Assembly (NCBI RefSeq): GCF_000219805.1
Contig: NC_015759.1
Span: 1,302,001-1,366,000, forward strand
Length of the DNA stretch: 64,000 bases
Direction of reading: 5' to 3'
Origin: Weissella koreensis KACC 15510
Lineage (GTDB): Bacteria; Bacillota; Bacilli; Lactobacillales; Lactobacillaceae
The translations under genes and the position numbers were made by a program. This document shows, piece after piece, positions 7,548-16,787 of this stretch. Every line of letters starts with the position of its first letter. Position 1 is the stretch's first letter. The notes beneath the pieces are model-generated. The model had not been told where the DNA came from, did not search any database, and worked only from the letters and a program-made list of their open reading frames with translations.

Positions 7548-8483
7548 TTAATGAGTAGGGTAGGTTTGAGTCCAAACTTCATTGGCCCCCGCAGCCTCTA
7601 ATGATGCAATAATTTTGTTGGCTACTTCTTGATTGGGCGCCAGAGCTAACATTGTTCCGCCAATCCCGCCACCGGTCAACTTAGCACCAAGGGCTCCGGC
7701 TTTTTTAGCAGCATTAATTAGAATATCTAATTTGGGATGTGATACTTCAAGAGCTGTTAATTCTAGTTGGGCTTGATTCATTAAATTACCCAATTCTTTC
7801 AAATTATTAGTTTGTAGGGCTTGTTGCGCTTGAGTGGCTAACGAACCCAATTCTTTAATATGTTGCTTAGCTTCAACAGGGTTTTCTTCCAATAGGCTGC
7901 GGACTACGGAAACTGCTAAACCAGTTTGACCTTTGATCCCAGTATCGGCTAGGACAATCACCCCTTGTAAATTCAACGAGAACGATTGGGTTATTTTATG
8001 TTTAATAAACCAGATGGGAGAATTACTTGAGACTGTTGCGGCATCTAAACCAGATGGTGTTCCATGTGTGATTCTTTCTTCAATGGCCGTCCATTTTTGT
8101 AATGTAACAGCATCAAGGCTAGTATCAAAAAAATCGTAAAAAGCGCGAATAATTGCAGTGGCACTAGCGGCTGAAGAACCCATCCCTCGTTCTTGAGGAA
8201 TATCGGAGCGAAGACGTAAGGTAAATGGTTGCTTGATTGCGTTGAAATTGATAAGTAGTCGATTGACTAACTGTCGAATTCCCTCATAACCTTCAGCCAA
8301 ACCAGAGAAAGGTCCTTGATACGTTGGAGTAAAAATAATTTGACCAGCTAGTCGTTCTTCAATTGTGGCAGTAAAAGTAATATCGGGAAGCGGTAAAGCA
8401 ATCGCTGGTTGGCCATAGACGACCGAGTGTTCACCCATTAAAATTACTTTGGCGTGACTTTTACCGATTGATGTTTTTTTCAA
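7548..8483 (-). CDS. mvaK1: Mevalonate kinase (TTG start)
   Basis: 311 residues. First kinase of the pathway, making 5-phosphomevalonate. Marks: SHAKVILMGEHSVVYGQPAIA at the N-terminus, RGMGSSAASATA (ATP loop, about 106-117), GTPSGLDAATV, and the C-terminal GAKLTGGGIGGTMLAL. The start codon is TTG at 8483-8481: an in-frame TAG lies shortly upstream, GGTGG sits 9 nt before it, and no in-frame ATG fits. A nearby ATG is out of frame and stops after two codons. It heads the operon, divergent from dinG; the 261-bp gap must hold both promoters. Confidence 0.93.
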   Translation of the reverse strand: MKKTSIGKSHAKVILMGEHSVVYGQPAIALPLPDITFTATIEERLAGQIIFTPTYQGPFSGLAEGYEGIRQLVNRLLINFNAIKQPFTLRLRSDIPQERGMGSSAASATAIIRAFYDFFDTSLDAVTLQKWTAIEERITHGTPSGLDAATVSSNSPIWFIKHKITQSFSLNLQGVIVLADTGIKGQTGLAVSVVRSLLEENPVEAKQHIKELGSLATQAQQALQTNNLKELGNLMNQAQLELTALEVSHPKLDILINAAKKAGALGAKLTGGGIGGTMLALAPNQEVANKIIASLEAAGANEVWTQTYPTH

Positions 8484-8744
8484 GACATTGAACCACCATT
8501 TCTAAAAATATTATTAATCAATACATTTTACCAACTTTTTAGCTAATATTGAAGCATTTAAAGATTCTATACCTTAATAATAGCGATAATTTAAGAAAGT
8601 CAAATGAATTTATAGCTATTTTATAATTTATGGCAGAATGATATTTTCATGATTTAAATGGGTTAAAACGGTAATTTTAAACCACCTAAAATGTAAACTC
8701 ATGGTACAATTGGAAGGACATTATGGAACATGTGAGGTTAGATT

Positions 8745-11594
8745 GTGGATGCAAAAACGATTTATGCCGTCGTTGATTTAGAAACAACGAGTAATCAAAA
8801 TCAGGCCGGCCGAATAATGCAGGTAGCGGTTGCTTTTGTGCGGAACCAAAAAATTATAAACCATTTTTCAACATTGGTTAATCCGGGACAATCAATCCCG
8901 ATTGGAATTCAAAAATTAACACATATTAATGATGCAATGGTGAAAAAAATGCCATATTTTGAGGATGTGGCACAAACTTTGCATGCTATGCTCAGCGAGA
9001 CGGTCTTTGTTGCGCATAATGTTAATTTTGATCTTCCTTTTTTAAATGCTGAATTTGAACGAGTAGGACTAACACCGTTAACAAATCTAGCTTTAGACAC
9101 TGTAGCTTTAGCACAGATTTTGTGGCCTACTGCTTCAAGTTATCGATTAGGTGATCTTACGCAACAACTAGGAATTGACCATTTGAACCCGCATAGAGCT
9201 GATAGTGATGCTAAAGCAACGGGTGAATTATTGATTGCTGCCCAACGGAAAGCATTGGGATTGCCGATGATCACGCTTCAACAACTAAATGATTTACCTT
9301 TGGCATTACCACGGGAAACAAAACAAATTTTTGCTTGGGCGTTGGCGGAAAACAGGCGACATCCTCAACCACTTGCTAATAATTTAGAAGTTGTTGATCG
9401 TTTGGTTTTAAGACGCTTTTCAGTCCCATCAGCTTATAAGCAACACCAACCGGAATTACATTATCCTAAAAAAGAAGAAGAGCAGAAAACATTATTAGCT
9501 CCCGATTTAGACTATCGCCATCAACAAGCACGCCTTATGAATCAGATTTATGAACATTATTGTAGAACTGATGATTTATCAACTAATCCTGGTGAAAATG
9601 CAATGGTTGTTGAAGCCCCAACGGGAATGGGTAAAACTTTAGGCTATTTGGTTCCACTTGCGTATTTGGTGCTACAACAAGGGCGTCAAGTTGTCTTATC
9701 AGTACCGACTAAGGCGCTACAAAAGCAAGTTAACACTACAATTAATCAAACACTTAAATCTTTACTACCGTTTGAGGTACGTGGGGTTCAACTAAAAGGT
9801 CAGCAAAATTATTTGAACTTACAAAGTTTTAAGCGCTCGTTAGTGCGCGATGAAGGTTCGATCGCCATGCAATTTGTGAAAGCACAAATTTTAGTATGGT
9901 TGACAGAGACGTTAACTGGAGATTTTGATGAATTGAATTTGAATAACGTTAGTCCTGATTTTTTACGGCAATTGACGCAAACGGCCAATAATCCAGAAGC
10001 ATCAAAATTTTATCAACATGAATTTGTACATCGCCAATTAATTTTGAGTAGTCAAGCTACGTTCTTAGTTGTTAATCATGCCTACTTGACTCGCCAAATT
10101 AACCAAATTACTCAACAAGAGAAGAAACCTTTTTTGGTTATTGATGAGGCCCAGAATTTACCAGATGTTGTTCTGCAACATAGCCGGCACCAAGTTAATT
10201 GGTCTAGTTTAATCGCGCAAACGGAATTATTGCAACATTCCTTAACAACTAATAAAAATAATGATTTGCAATTGATATTGGAACGTCTGCCAAAAGGGCA
10301 TCAATTGGAAAAAAATTTTATAGAAAGCTTTGCACAATTGTTGATTCATCTAACAAATATTCAACAAAGTCTATATCGACAATTTATTTTGAGTGTCAAG
10401 ATGCCTGCGACGGTAGGAAAAGATGAGTATTTAGTTACATCTGATAACTTAACTCGTTTTTGGGTTGAACATCAAAATGATTTTAGCCAGGTAAAACAGT
10501 TAATTCAGACTTTACAAGTGACTTTGAATGAAATGATGGAAGCCTTTATTCAGGTAGGGACGCCTTTTAGTATTAGTGAGCGTCAAAGTTTGGCCGATTT
10601 TCGTTATTTAGTGGAAAAAATTGGTCAAACGATAAATACTCTACAAACTTTCCAAGATTCTATGATCGATTATGCTGAGACTAGTGTCTTTTGGTTAACA
10701 GACTATCATGGTCAGAATGGACCTAGTATCCAATTAACAGGAGCTTTATTACATACAAAGGACTATTTTAAAAACAATCTTTATCCATCTTTCTTACCAC
10801 CATTGATGATTGGCGCCACACTATTTAATAGTGCTAAGTCAACTTACTTGTACACGCGTCTGAATTTAGATGCTAAAACTGCACAAGTTGAGAAGTTTAA
10901 AGAATCATTCAATTGGTCTAAACAAGCAGAAATGTTATTGATTGAAGATGGTGTAGTTCCTAGTGCACCTGATTATGGTAATTATTTAGCAAAGCAGATT
11001 TTAGCAATCTTGGGAAAATTATCAAAAAACACTTTAGTACTGTTTACTTCACTGGAATTAATGGATCGCGTTTATCGCTTAGTAACGGAAAATAAAATTT
11101 ATCATGAAAGCAAAATGACTGTTTTGGCTCAAGGAATTTCCGGAAATAAGTCGAAAATTTTAAAACGTTTGCAAAATGAAAAAGAATTGATGGTTTTTGG
11201 TGCACTTAGTTTTTGGGAAGGAATTGATTTACCTAAACAGCAATTAGAACTTTTGATTCTGACTAGATTGCCCTTTGAACAACCAGATACGATTTTACAA
11301 AAGGTTGAAGAACAGCAGTTTACAGCTAGTAAGCAAAGCTTTTTCCATCAGATTACTTTACCCAAGGCTACACTTAAGTTACGTCAAGGAGTGGGACGTC
11401 TGATTCGTTCAGATCAAGATTATGGGGCTATTGTTATTTTGGATTCACGTATTGTTCATAAACAATATGGGAAAACGATGCTTAAAATGTTGCCAGATGA
11501 ATTACCAAGTCAAGTAATTCCAGCTAGTCAGATGGTAGAACAATTAGTTCATTTTTTTGATCAGCAAGATTTAGATAACAAAGATAAAGAATAA
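8745..11594 (+). CDS. dinG: DinG-like 3'-5' exonuclease/helicase
   Basis: 949 residues. An N-terminal DEDDh exonuclease (about 6-165: VVDLETT, AHNVNFD, HRADSDA) is fused to an XPD/DinG-type superfamily 2 helicase: Walker A APTGMGKT at about 290, Walker B VIDEAQ at about 465, motif V WEGIDLP, motif VI GVGRLIRS at about 880. This exo-helicase fusion is the usual Firmicutes form of DinG. I see no four-cysteine iron-sulfur cluster motif, as expected for this form. Start GTG 8745 with GAGG 7 nt upstream; an extended -10 (TGGTACAAT, 8702-8710) may drive it. Confidence 0.9.
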   Translation: MDAKTIYAVVDLETTSNQNQAGRIMQVAVAFVRNQKIINHFSTLVNPGQSIPIGIQKLTHINDAMVKKMPYFEDVAQTLHAMLSETVFVAHNVNFDLPFLNAEFERVGLTPLTNLALDTVALAQILWPTASSYRLGDLTQQLGIDHLNPHRADSDAKATGELLIAAQRKALGLPMITLQQLNDLPLALPRETKQIFAWALAENRRHPQPLANNLEVVDRLVLRRFSVPSAYKQHQPELHYPKKEEEQKTLLAPDLDYRHQQARLMNQIYEHYCRTDDLSTNPGENAMVVEAPTGMGKTLGYLVPLAYLVLQQGRQVVLSVPTKALQKQVNTTINQTLKSLLPFEVRGVQLKGQQNYLNLQSFKRSLVRDEGSIAMQFVKAQILVWLTETLTGDFDELNLNNVSPDFLRQLTQTANNPEASKFYQHEFVHRQLILSSQATFLVVNHAYLTRQINQITQQEKKPFLVIDEAQNLPDVVLQHSRHQVNWSSLIAQTELLQHSLTTNKNNDLQLILERLPKGHQLEKNFIESFAQLLIHLTNIQQSLYRQFILSVKMPATVGKDEYLVTSDNLTRFWVEHQNDFSQVKQLIQTLQVTLNEMMEAFIQVGTPFSISERQSLADFRYLVEKIGQTINTLQTFQDSMIDYAETSVFWLTDYHGQNGPSIQLTGALLHTKDYFKNNLYPSFLPPLMIGATLFNSAKSTYLYTRLNLDAKTAQVEKFKESFNWSKQAEMLLIEDGVVPSAPDYGNYLAKQILAILGKLSKNTLVLFTSLELMDRVYRLVTENKIYHESKMTVLAQGISGNKSKILKRLQNEKELMVFGALSFWEGIDLPKQQLELLILTRLPFEQPDTILQKVEEQQFTASKQSFFHQITLPKATLKLRQGVGRLIRSDQDYGAIVILDSRIVHKQYGKTMLKMLPDELPSQVIPASQMVEQLVHFFDQQDLDNKDKE

Positions 11595-11760
11595 TAATTC
11601 ATGTCTGATCTTAATAAAAACAACAATTTTAAAAATGGTTGTGACAATATTTTTAGAATTGAGATCAAACCACGGATCAGGCTTTAAAATTGACTTTAAG
11701 TTTGCTACACTTAGCTAAGTGCAAAATGAAAGATTAATAAAAATATTGGGGTAAAATAGC

Positions 11761-12267
11761 ATGCAAATGCGACAACTGAATCGGCGAAAATCACATACTC
11801 ATTGGGTTTTGTGGATAATTCTAGGTGTAATTTTATTGGCAATTATTGGCTATAGTGTCTTGGTTGCGGCTACAAAACCAATTAATCACGCTAATCAAGA
11901 ATACAGTAATTTAGTTATTAAAAAGCATAAATTAAAGTCGGTTCAAAATTTTTATTGGAGCAATCGATCAGGTGATTATTATACTTTGATTGGTAAAAAC
12001 GATAAGAATAAAAAGACAGGCGTAATTGTGAATGCGAAGACTAAAGATATGACGGTTTTGGCGATGAATGAGGGAAAGTCTTATCAAACCGTTAAAAAAC
12101 AAGTCGAACAAAAATATCAACCAAAAAAGATCACTAATATTGGAATGGGTATTTATAAAAAAGTGCCGGTTTGGGAAGTTAAATTTATTGACCAAAATGG
12201 AAATTTGAATTTTATCACCGTTCAATTTACTAATGGTAAAGTGGTACGGTCGATTAATAATTTATAA
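11761..12267 (+). CDS. YpmB-like DUF5590 membrane-anchored protein
   Basis: 168 residues. A basic N-terminus, one membrane helix (about 17-38), then an extracytoplasmic domain built from two PepSY-like repeats (VQNFYWSNRSGDYYTLIGKN and the C-terminal VWEVKFIDQNGNLNFITV). YpmB-type proteins typically precede asnS in Firmicutes, as here (37 nt gap). Role unknown; PepSY-like folds are thought to inhibit or guide secreted peptidases. The start could be ATG 11761 or 11767; no strong SD is visible for either. Confidence 0.75.
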   Translation: MQMRQLNRRKSHTHWVLWIILGVILLAIIGYSVLVAATKPINHANQEYSNLVIKKHKLKSVQNFYWSNRSGDYYTLIGKNDKNKKTGVIVNAKTKDMTVLAMNEGKSYQTVKKQVEQKYQPKKITNIGMGIYKKVPVWEVKFIDQNGNLNFITVQFTNGKVVRSINNL

Positions 12268-12304
12268 ATGTAACAATGATTAAAATAATTAGAGGAGAAA
12301 CAAG

Positions 12305-13600
12305 ATGGATACAATTCGATTAGAGGATGTCAAAAACTACGTGGGGCAGGAAGTTAGAATTGGGGCTTGGTTACGTAATAAACGTGGCTCAGGTAAACTA
12401 CAATTTCTACAATTGCGTGATGGAACGGCTTTTATGCAAGCCGTTGTAGTTAAGGCTGAAGTGGGTGACGAAATTTTTGCCAAAGCTAAAGAGTTAAAGC
12501 AAGAAACAAGTATGTACTTAGTTGGAACTATTAAAGAAGATGCTCGTTCTGATTTTGGATACGAAATGGATGTCAAGGATTTGGTAGTAGTTGGTGCTTC
12601 TGAAGATTATCCAATTACTCCTAAAGAACATGGAACAGATTTCTTGATGGATCGTCGTCATCTATATCTTCGTCACATCCAACCGTTTGCTGTGTTGCGT
12701 ATCCGAAATACTATGATTGCAGCAACTTATGAATTTTTCAATAAAGAAGGGTTCATCAAAGTCGATGCACCGTTCTTAACTGGTTCAGCACCTGAGGGAA
12801 CGACTGAATTATTCTCTACAGAGTATTTTGATACAGAAGCATATTTATCACAGACTGGTCAATTATATGCTGAAGCGGGAGCTATGGCGTTTGGAAAGGT
12901 CTTTACTTTTGGTCCAACTTTCCGAGCAGAAAAGTCAAAAACACGCCGTCATTTGACTGAATTCTGGATGATTGAACCAGAAATGGCTTGGATGGATCAA
13001 GATGCATCCTTAGAAATACAAGAGCGTTATATTGCTTATCTAATTAATTCTGTCTTAGAACGTAATTCATATGAATTAGACCTTTTGGGACGCGACAAGG
13101 AGCTATTAGCTTCGTATACGAAGTTGCCATATCCACGGGTTTCATATGATGATGCTATTAAGTTGCTACAAGAAAATGACTTTGATGTCGAATGGGGTGT
13201 AGATTTCGGTTCACCAGAAGAAACATTCTTGGCTAATCATTTTGCTAGTCCGGTCTTTATTACTAATTTCCCAAAGAAGATCAAGGCTTTCTATATGAAA
13301 CGCCATCCAACACGGGATGATGTGGTTATTTCAGCAGACTTATTAGCACCTGAAGGTTATGGTGAAATTATTGGTGGTTCTGAGCGTGATACTGATTATG
13401 ATTACTTAGCTCAACGTATTGAAGAGCAGGGACTTGATATGGATGAATATGCTTGGTATCTAGATCTTCGTAAATACGGTTCAGTTCCACATTCTGGATT
13501 TGGACTTGGCTTGGAACGAGCTGTTACTTGGATCACGGGTGAAGAACATATTCGTGAAGCAATTCCATTCCCAAGAACTATGACGCGTTTGCGCCCATAG
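12305..13600 (+). CDS. asnS: Asparaginyl-tRNA synthetase
   Basis: 431 residues. Charges tRNA-Asn. N-terminal OB-fold anticodon-binding domain (about 1-105), then a class II catalytic core: [11 protein letters not shown], motif 2 [25 protein letters not shown] region (about 205-225), and motif 3 [15 protein letters not shown] (about 396-410). Strong SD (GAGGAG) before ATG 12305. There is no T-box leader; the gap to the preceding gene is only 37 nt. A terminator follows. Confidence 0.97.
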   Translation: MDTIRLEDVKNYVGQEVRIGAWLRNKRGSGKLQFLQLRDGTAFMQAVVVKAEVGDEIFAKAKELKQETSMYLVGTIKEDARSDFGYEMDVKDLVVVGASEDYPITPKEHGTDFLMDRRHLYLRHIQPFAVLRIRNTMIAATYEFFNKEGFIKVDAPFLTGSAPEGTTELFSTEYFDTEAYLSQTGQLYAEAGAMAFGKVFTFGPTFRAEKSKTRRHLTEFWMIEPEMAWMDQDASLEIQERYIAYLINSVLERNSYELDLLGRDKELLASYTKLPYPRVSYDDAIKLLQENDFDVEWGVDFGSPEETFLANHFASPVFITNFPKKIKAFYMKRHPTRDDVVISADLLAPEGYGEIIGGSERDTDYDYLAQRIEEQGLDMDEYAWYLDLRKYGSVPHSGFGLGLERAVTWITGEEHIREAIPFPRTMTRLRP

Positions 13601-13609
13601 AATGTTATT

Positions 13610-13653
13610 AAGTCGCTATTGTTGGCTCTATGTCAACGGTTAGCGACTTTTTG
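13610..13653 (+). terminator. Terminator of asnS
   Basis: Stem with arms 13610-13624 and 13634-13649, followed by TTTTT. Confidence 0.8.
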
Positions 13654-13940
13654 TTATTCGTCATAATTAGTCAAAAACGGAAACCATTTGAGAACAATTT
13701 AAAAAAACGGGCACCAAATTCGCACCAAATTTATATGATATTATGTAACATATTGAGTGCTTTGGGGATATTGGTTACGAGGATTATTACTGAATGGTTT
13801 TGGCAATTAAAATACCAAATAAATAGTGATCGTGTGCTATTTTAAATATCAGTAAAAATACAACGAGGCTAGCTTAAAACAAAAATCTTAATGTTATAAT
13901 GTTAAATAAAGATATTTTAGGAAATACGAGATAATAATAA
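13654..13940. other. Intergenic region between asnS and the ABC-F gene
   Basis: No supported gene. A 71-codon open frame (13630-13845) starts inside the asnS terminator, has no SD and matches no family I know. AT-rich sequence near 13890-13915 probably holds the promoter for the next operon. Confidence 0.5.
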
Positions 13941-15845
13941 ATGAAACAGCTACGGGCAATAAAATTGCAGAGTGTGTATGGTGAAAAAACGTTATTAGAT
14001 AAGATCTCTTTCTTGATTGAAACAGGTGATCGAATTGGAATTGTAGGTGTGAATGGGACTGGTAAAACAACTTTGTTAAATGCTTTAGCCCAGACAGTTC
14101 CAGCCGATAATGGTGAAATTGAGACCCCTAATGATTATTCAGTCGGTTATCTAACACAAGATCCAGATCTGGACCCAGAAAAATTAGTTTTGGAGGCTGT
14201 TTTTGCAGGAGCTCAGCCGGTTTTCGAATTAATTCGCGATTATGAAAAAGCGGTGACAACATATGCTGAAAATCCTTTAGATGAAAAGGCTCAGGATCGC
14301 TATACTAAATTAGAACAACGGATGACCCAAGAGGATGCTTGGACGGCCGAGTCAGAAGTTAAAACGATTCTTTCGCAGCTTCATTTACCAGATTTGAATT
14401 TACCAATTAAAGCATTGTCTGGGGGTCAAAAAAAGCGAGTGGGGTTAGCTCAAGTTCTAATCCAAGCACCTGATCTTTTGTTGTTGGATGAACCAACGAA
14501 TCATCTTGATTTTGATTCCATAGAATGGTTGGAGAAATATTTGGCAACTTATTCAGGATCAGTTATGACGGTCACCCATGATCGTTATTTTTTGGATCAC
14601 GTTGCTAACCGTGTTTTCGAACTATCCTTTGGAAAGTTGTATGAATATACCGGTAATTATCAAGATTATGTTTTGGCTAAGGCTGAACGTGTGGCAGCAG
14701 AGGAAATTGCTGATCACAAGAGTTCCCAGCTTTATAAAAAAGAATTAGCTTGGATGAAAACTTCAGCCCGAGCTCGAAGTACAAAGCAAAAGGCGCGTGA
14801 AACTCGTTTTTCTGATTTACAAGAACAGCAAGGTACGCTTCAAATTGATGGGACTGTTGAAGTTAATTTAGGTCAAAAGCGGTTGGGTAAGAAAGTTATT
14901 GAAATCAATGAGGCTCAATTGAGTTTTGATGATATGACGATTTTAAAAGATTTTAATGAATTAATTCAAGCAAATCAAAGAATCGGAATAACAGGACCAA
15001 ATGGGACCGGTAAATCAACATTATTAAATGTAATTAGTGGTAAGACTCCTTTGGATCAGGGAACAATTGATATTGGTGAGACTGTTCAGCTTGGATACTA
15101 CACTCAACAAACTGAACCTATTCCAGAGGACAAGCGGGTGATTGCATATCTTTCTGAAGTGGCCCAGTCTGTAACTACTAGTGATGGCGAGAAGGTTTCA
15201 GTTGCTGATTTACTTGAACAGTTTTTGTTTCCGAGCTTCATGCACGGAACCTTAATTCGAAAGTTATCAGGTGGTGAAAAGCGTCGTCTCTTCTTACTAA
15301 AAATTTTATTGCAACAACCAAATGTTTTGTTGCTGGATGAACCGACCAACGATCTTGATATTGGGACATTAACTGTCTTAGAAGAATACTTGAAGCATTT
15401 TGCAGGGACGGTTATTACGGTTTCCCATGATCGCTATTTCTTAGATAAAGTTGCTGATCATTTGCTTATATTTAAAGGACAAGGTACCATTGATCGATTT
15501 ACTGGTTCTTTTTCAGACTATTTAGATCAATATGGTGCTCCAACACTTACGGATTCTGATATTATAAAATCTGAAGAAAAATCAACATTAGTCGAAACTC
15601 CATTGGCCGCAACGCCTGTTGAATCGGCTAAAAAGAAGCTTACTTATAAAGAGCAACGTGAATTTGAAACTATTGAAGATCGAATTAATGAGTTTGAATT
15701 AAAAATTGATCAAATCACTAACGATATGAATGAAGCCGGCGATGATTTTGGTAAATTAGCAGACTTACAAAAAGAACTCGATGAAAATAATCAAAAATTA
15801 GAAGAGACGATGGATCGTTGGGCTGATTTGTCCGAGCGGGCTTAA
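13941..15845 (+). CDS. ABC-F family ATPase (Uup/YfmR-like)
   Basis: 634 residues with two ABC domains and no membrane segments. Walker A GVNGTGKTT (about 38) and GPNGTGKST (about 351), signatures LSGGQ (about 160) and LSGGE (about 442), Walker B LLLLDEPTNHLD and LLLDEPTNDLD. The linker contains the KKELAWMKTSARARSTKQKAR type seen in Uup/YfmR, and a C-terminal coiled coil (about 565-632) follows. ABC-F proteins act on ribosomes. A housekeeping role (Uup/YfmR) is more likely than drug resistance given the linker and core-gene context. Weak SD. folA follows after 14 nt. Confidence 0.85.
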   Translation: MKQLRAIKLQSVYGEKTLLDKISFLIETGDRIGIVGVNGTGKTTLLNALAQTVPADNGEIETPNDYSVGYLTQDPDLDPEKLVLEAVFAGAQPVFELIRDYEKAVTTYAENPLDEKAQDRYTKLEQRMTQEDAWTAESEVKTILSQLHLPDLNLPIKALSGGQKKRVGLAQVLIQAPDLLLLDEPTNHLDFDSIEWLEKYLATYSGSVMTVTHDRYFLDHVANRVFELSFGKLYEYTGNYQDYVLAKAERVAAEEIADHKSSQLYKKELAWMKTSARARSTKQKARETRFSDLQEQQGTLQIDGTVEVNLGQKRLGKKVIEINEAQLSFDDMTILKDFNELIQANQRIGITGPNGTGKSTLLNVISGKTPLDQGTIDIGETVQLGYYTQQTEPIPEDKRVIAYLSEVAQSVTTSDGEKVSVADLLEQFLFPSFMHGTLIRKLSGGEKRRLFLLKILLQQPNVLLLDEPTNDLDIGTLTVLEEYLKHFAGTVITVSHDRYFLDKVADHLLIFKGQGTIDRFTGSFSDYLDQYGAPTLTDSDIIKSEEKSTLVETPLAATPVESAKKKLTYKEQREFETIEDRINEFELKIDQITNDMNEAGDDFGKLADLQKELDENNQKLEETMDRWADLSERA

Positions 15846-15859
15846 AAAGGAGTTTGTAA

Positions 15860-16363
15860 ATGGCAGAAAAAGTATTGATTTGGGCGCAAACAAAGGACGG
15901 GACGATTGCTAAAGATGGATCCATTCCATGGCACGTTCAAGGAGATATGAAATTTTTTGCGCAAAAAACCAAAAATCAGGTTGTTTTGATGGGCCGAAAT
16001 ACGATGATGTCCTTGCACGGACAACCATTGCCTAACCGAATTAATTTAGTTTTAACACACCAAAAAGATTTGGAAGTTCCTGTTGGATTTAAAAAGGTTT
16101 ATTCAATTGAAACGGCAGAAGCGATTGCTGATGAAGAACAGAAGCAATTAATGGTGATTGGTGGTAAAGGAATTTATGATTCATATTTGCCGATTGCAGA
16201 TCGGCTATTAGTTACTTATTTAGCTACTGACTACCATGGTGATGTTATGTTAGATCCAATTGAGGGTGCCTGGAAAAAAGAGCTTTTGACTGAAGGCGAA
16301 GCTGATGAAAATAATGATTATGCCTATCAAATTTGGAATTATTATCGGCCAACATTTAGATAA
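15860..16363 (+). CDS. folA: Dihydrofolate reductase
   Basis: 167 residues. NADPH-dependent reduction of dihydrofolate to tetrahydrofolate. Marks: IWAQTKDGTIAKDGSIPWHV (substrate and nicotinamide site), the active-site acid in GDMKFF, MGRNTMMS, and the late VIGGKGIYDSYL. Start ATG 15860 after AAAAGGAG. Probably co-transcribed with the ABC-F gene. thyA, its common partner, is not in the window. Confidence 0.95.
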   Translation: MAEKVLIWAQTKDGTIAKDGSIPWHVQGDMKFFAQKTKNQVVLMGRNTMMSLHGQPLPNRINLVLTHQKDLEVPVGFKKVYSIETAEAIADEEQKQLMVIGGKGIYDSYLPIADRLLVTYLATDYHGDVMLDPIEGAWKKELLTEGEADENNDYAYQIWNYYRPTFR

Positions 16364-16444
16364 ATAAAAGGTGGTAATTATTTAATAAAGGCGTAAAATG
16401 AAACTAAGTTAAATTAAAGATTTTTGAAGAGTGGAGAAAAAATA

Positions 16445-16660
16445 ATGAAGTATTTTACGACTTTCTTTTGGACCGCCATTTTAGGGGCAGTAATCGGATA
16501 TATTGGTAGTGCATTACAAAATGTACCAGCCGATTATACTCAAGCAATGGTTTCGGCCTTAGTTGCTGGATCAATAGGAACTTTTTTGGTTTATTATATT
16601 TCTCGTAGTTTTGCTCCTAAAACGAGCCAAGCTGAAGAAGATGAATCAAAAGAGAATTAA
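16445..16660 (+). CDS. DUF2929 (YjzD-like) small membrane protein
   Basis: 71 residues: two membrane helices (about 5-25 and 34-53) and an acidic tail. The FFW...G..IGYIGSAL opening and position just before dnaE match the DUF2929 family of lactic acid bacteria. Function unknown. ATG 16445 is preferred over an upstream in-frame ATG (16424) because GTGGAG lies between them at SD distance. Confidence 0.7.
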   Translation: MKYFTTFFWTAILGAVIGYIGSALQNVPADYTQAMVSALVAGSIGTFLVYYISRSFAPKTSQAEEDESKEN

Positions 16661-16679
16661 TGTAATTAATTTAAATTAA

Positions 16680-16721
16680 GGCTGAGTAACTTACTATGTA
16701 GTTATTCGGTCTTTTGTTTTT
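16680..16721 (+). terminator. Terminator before dnaE
   Basis: 12-bp stem (16680-16691 with 16700-16711, some G-U pairs), then TTTTGTTTTT. Confidence 0.75.
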
Positions 16722-16787
16722 AAAGTATGTTTTTTAAATTTGTTATACTAAAATATAATTAATTTCTGATGAAAGGGGGGATCTAAA

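Noticed and set aside
8484..8744. Possible small gene or RNA between mvaK1 and dinG
   Set aside because: Only AT-rich divergent promoter sequence was found; no convincing frame or structure.
13630..13845. 71-codon open frame after asnS
   Set aside because: It begins inside the asnS terminator, has no SD and no recognisable family. A faint likeness to integrase C-terminal tails in a neighbouring frame was too weak to claim a phage remnant.
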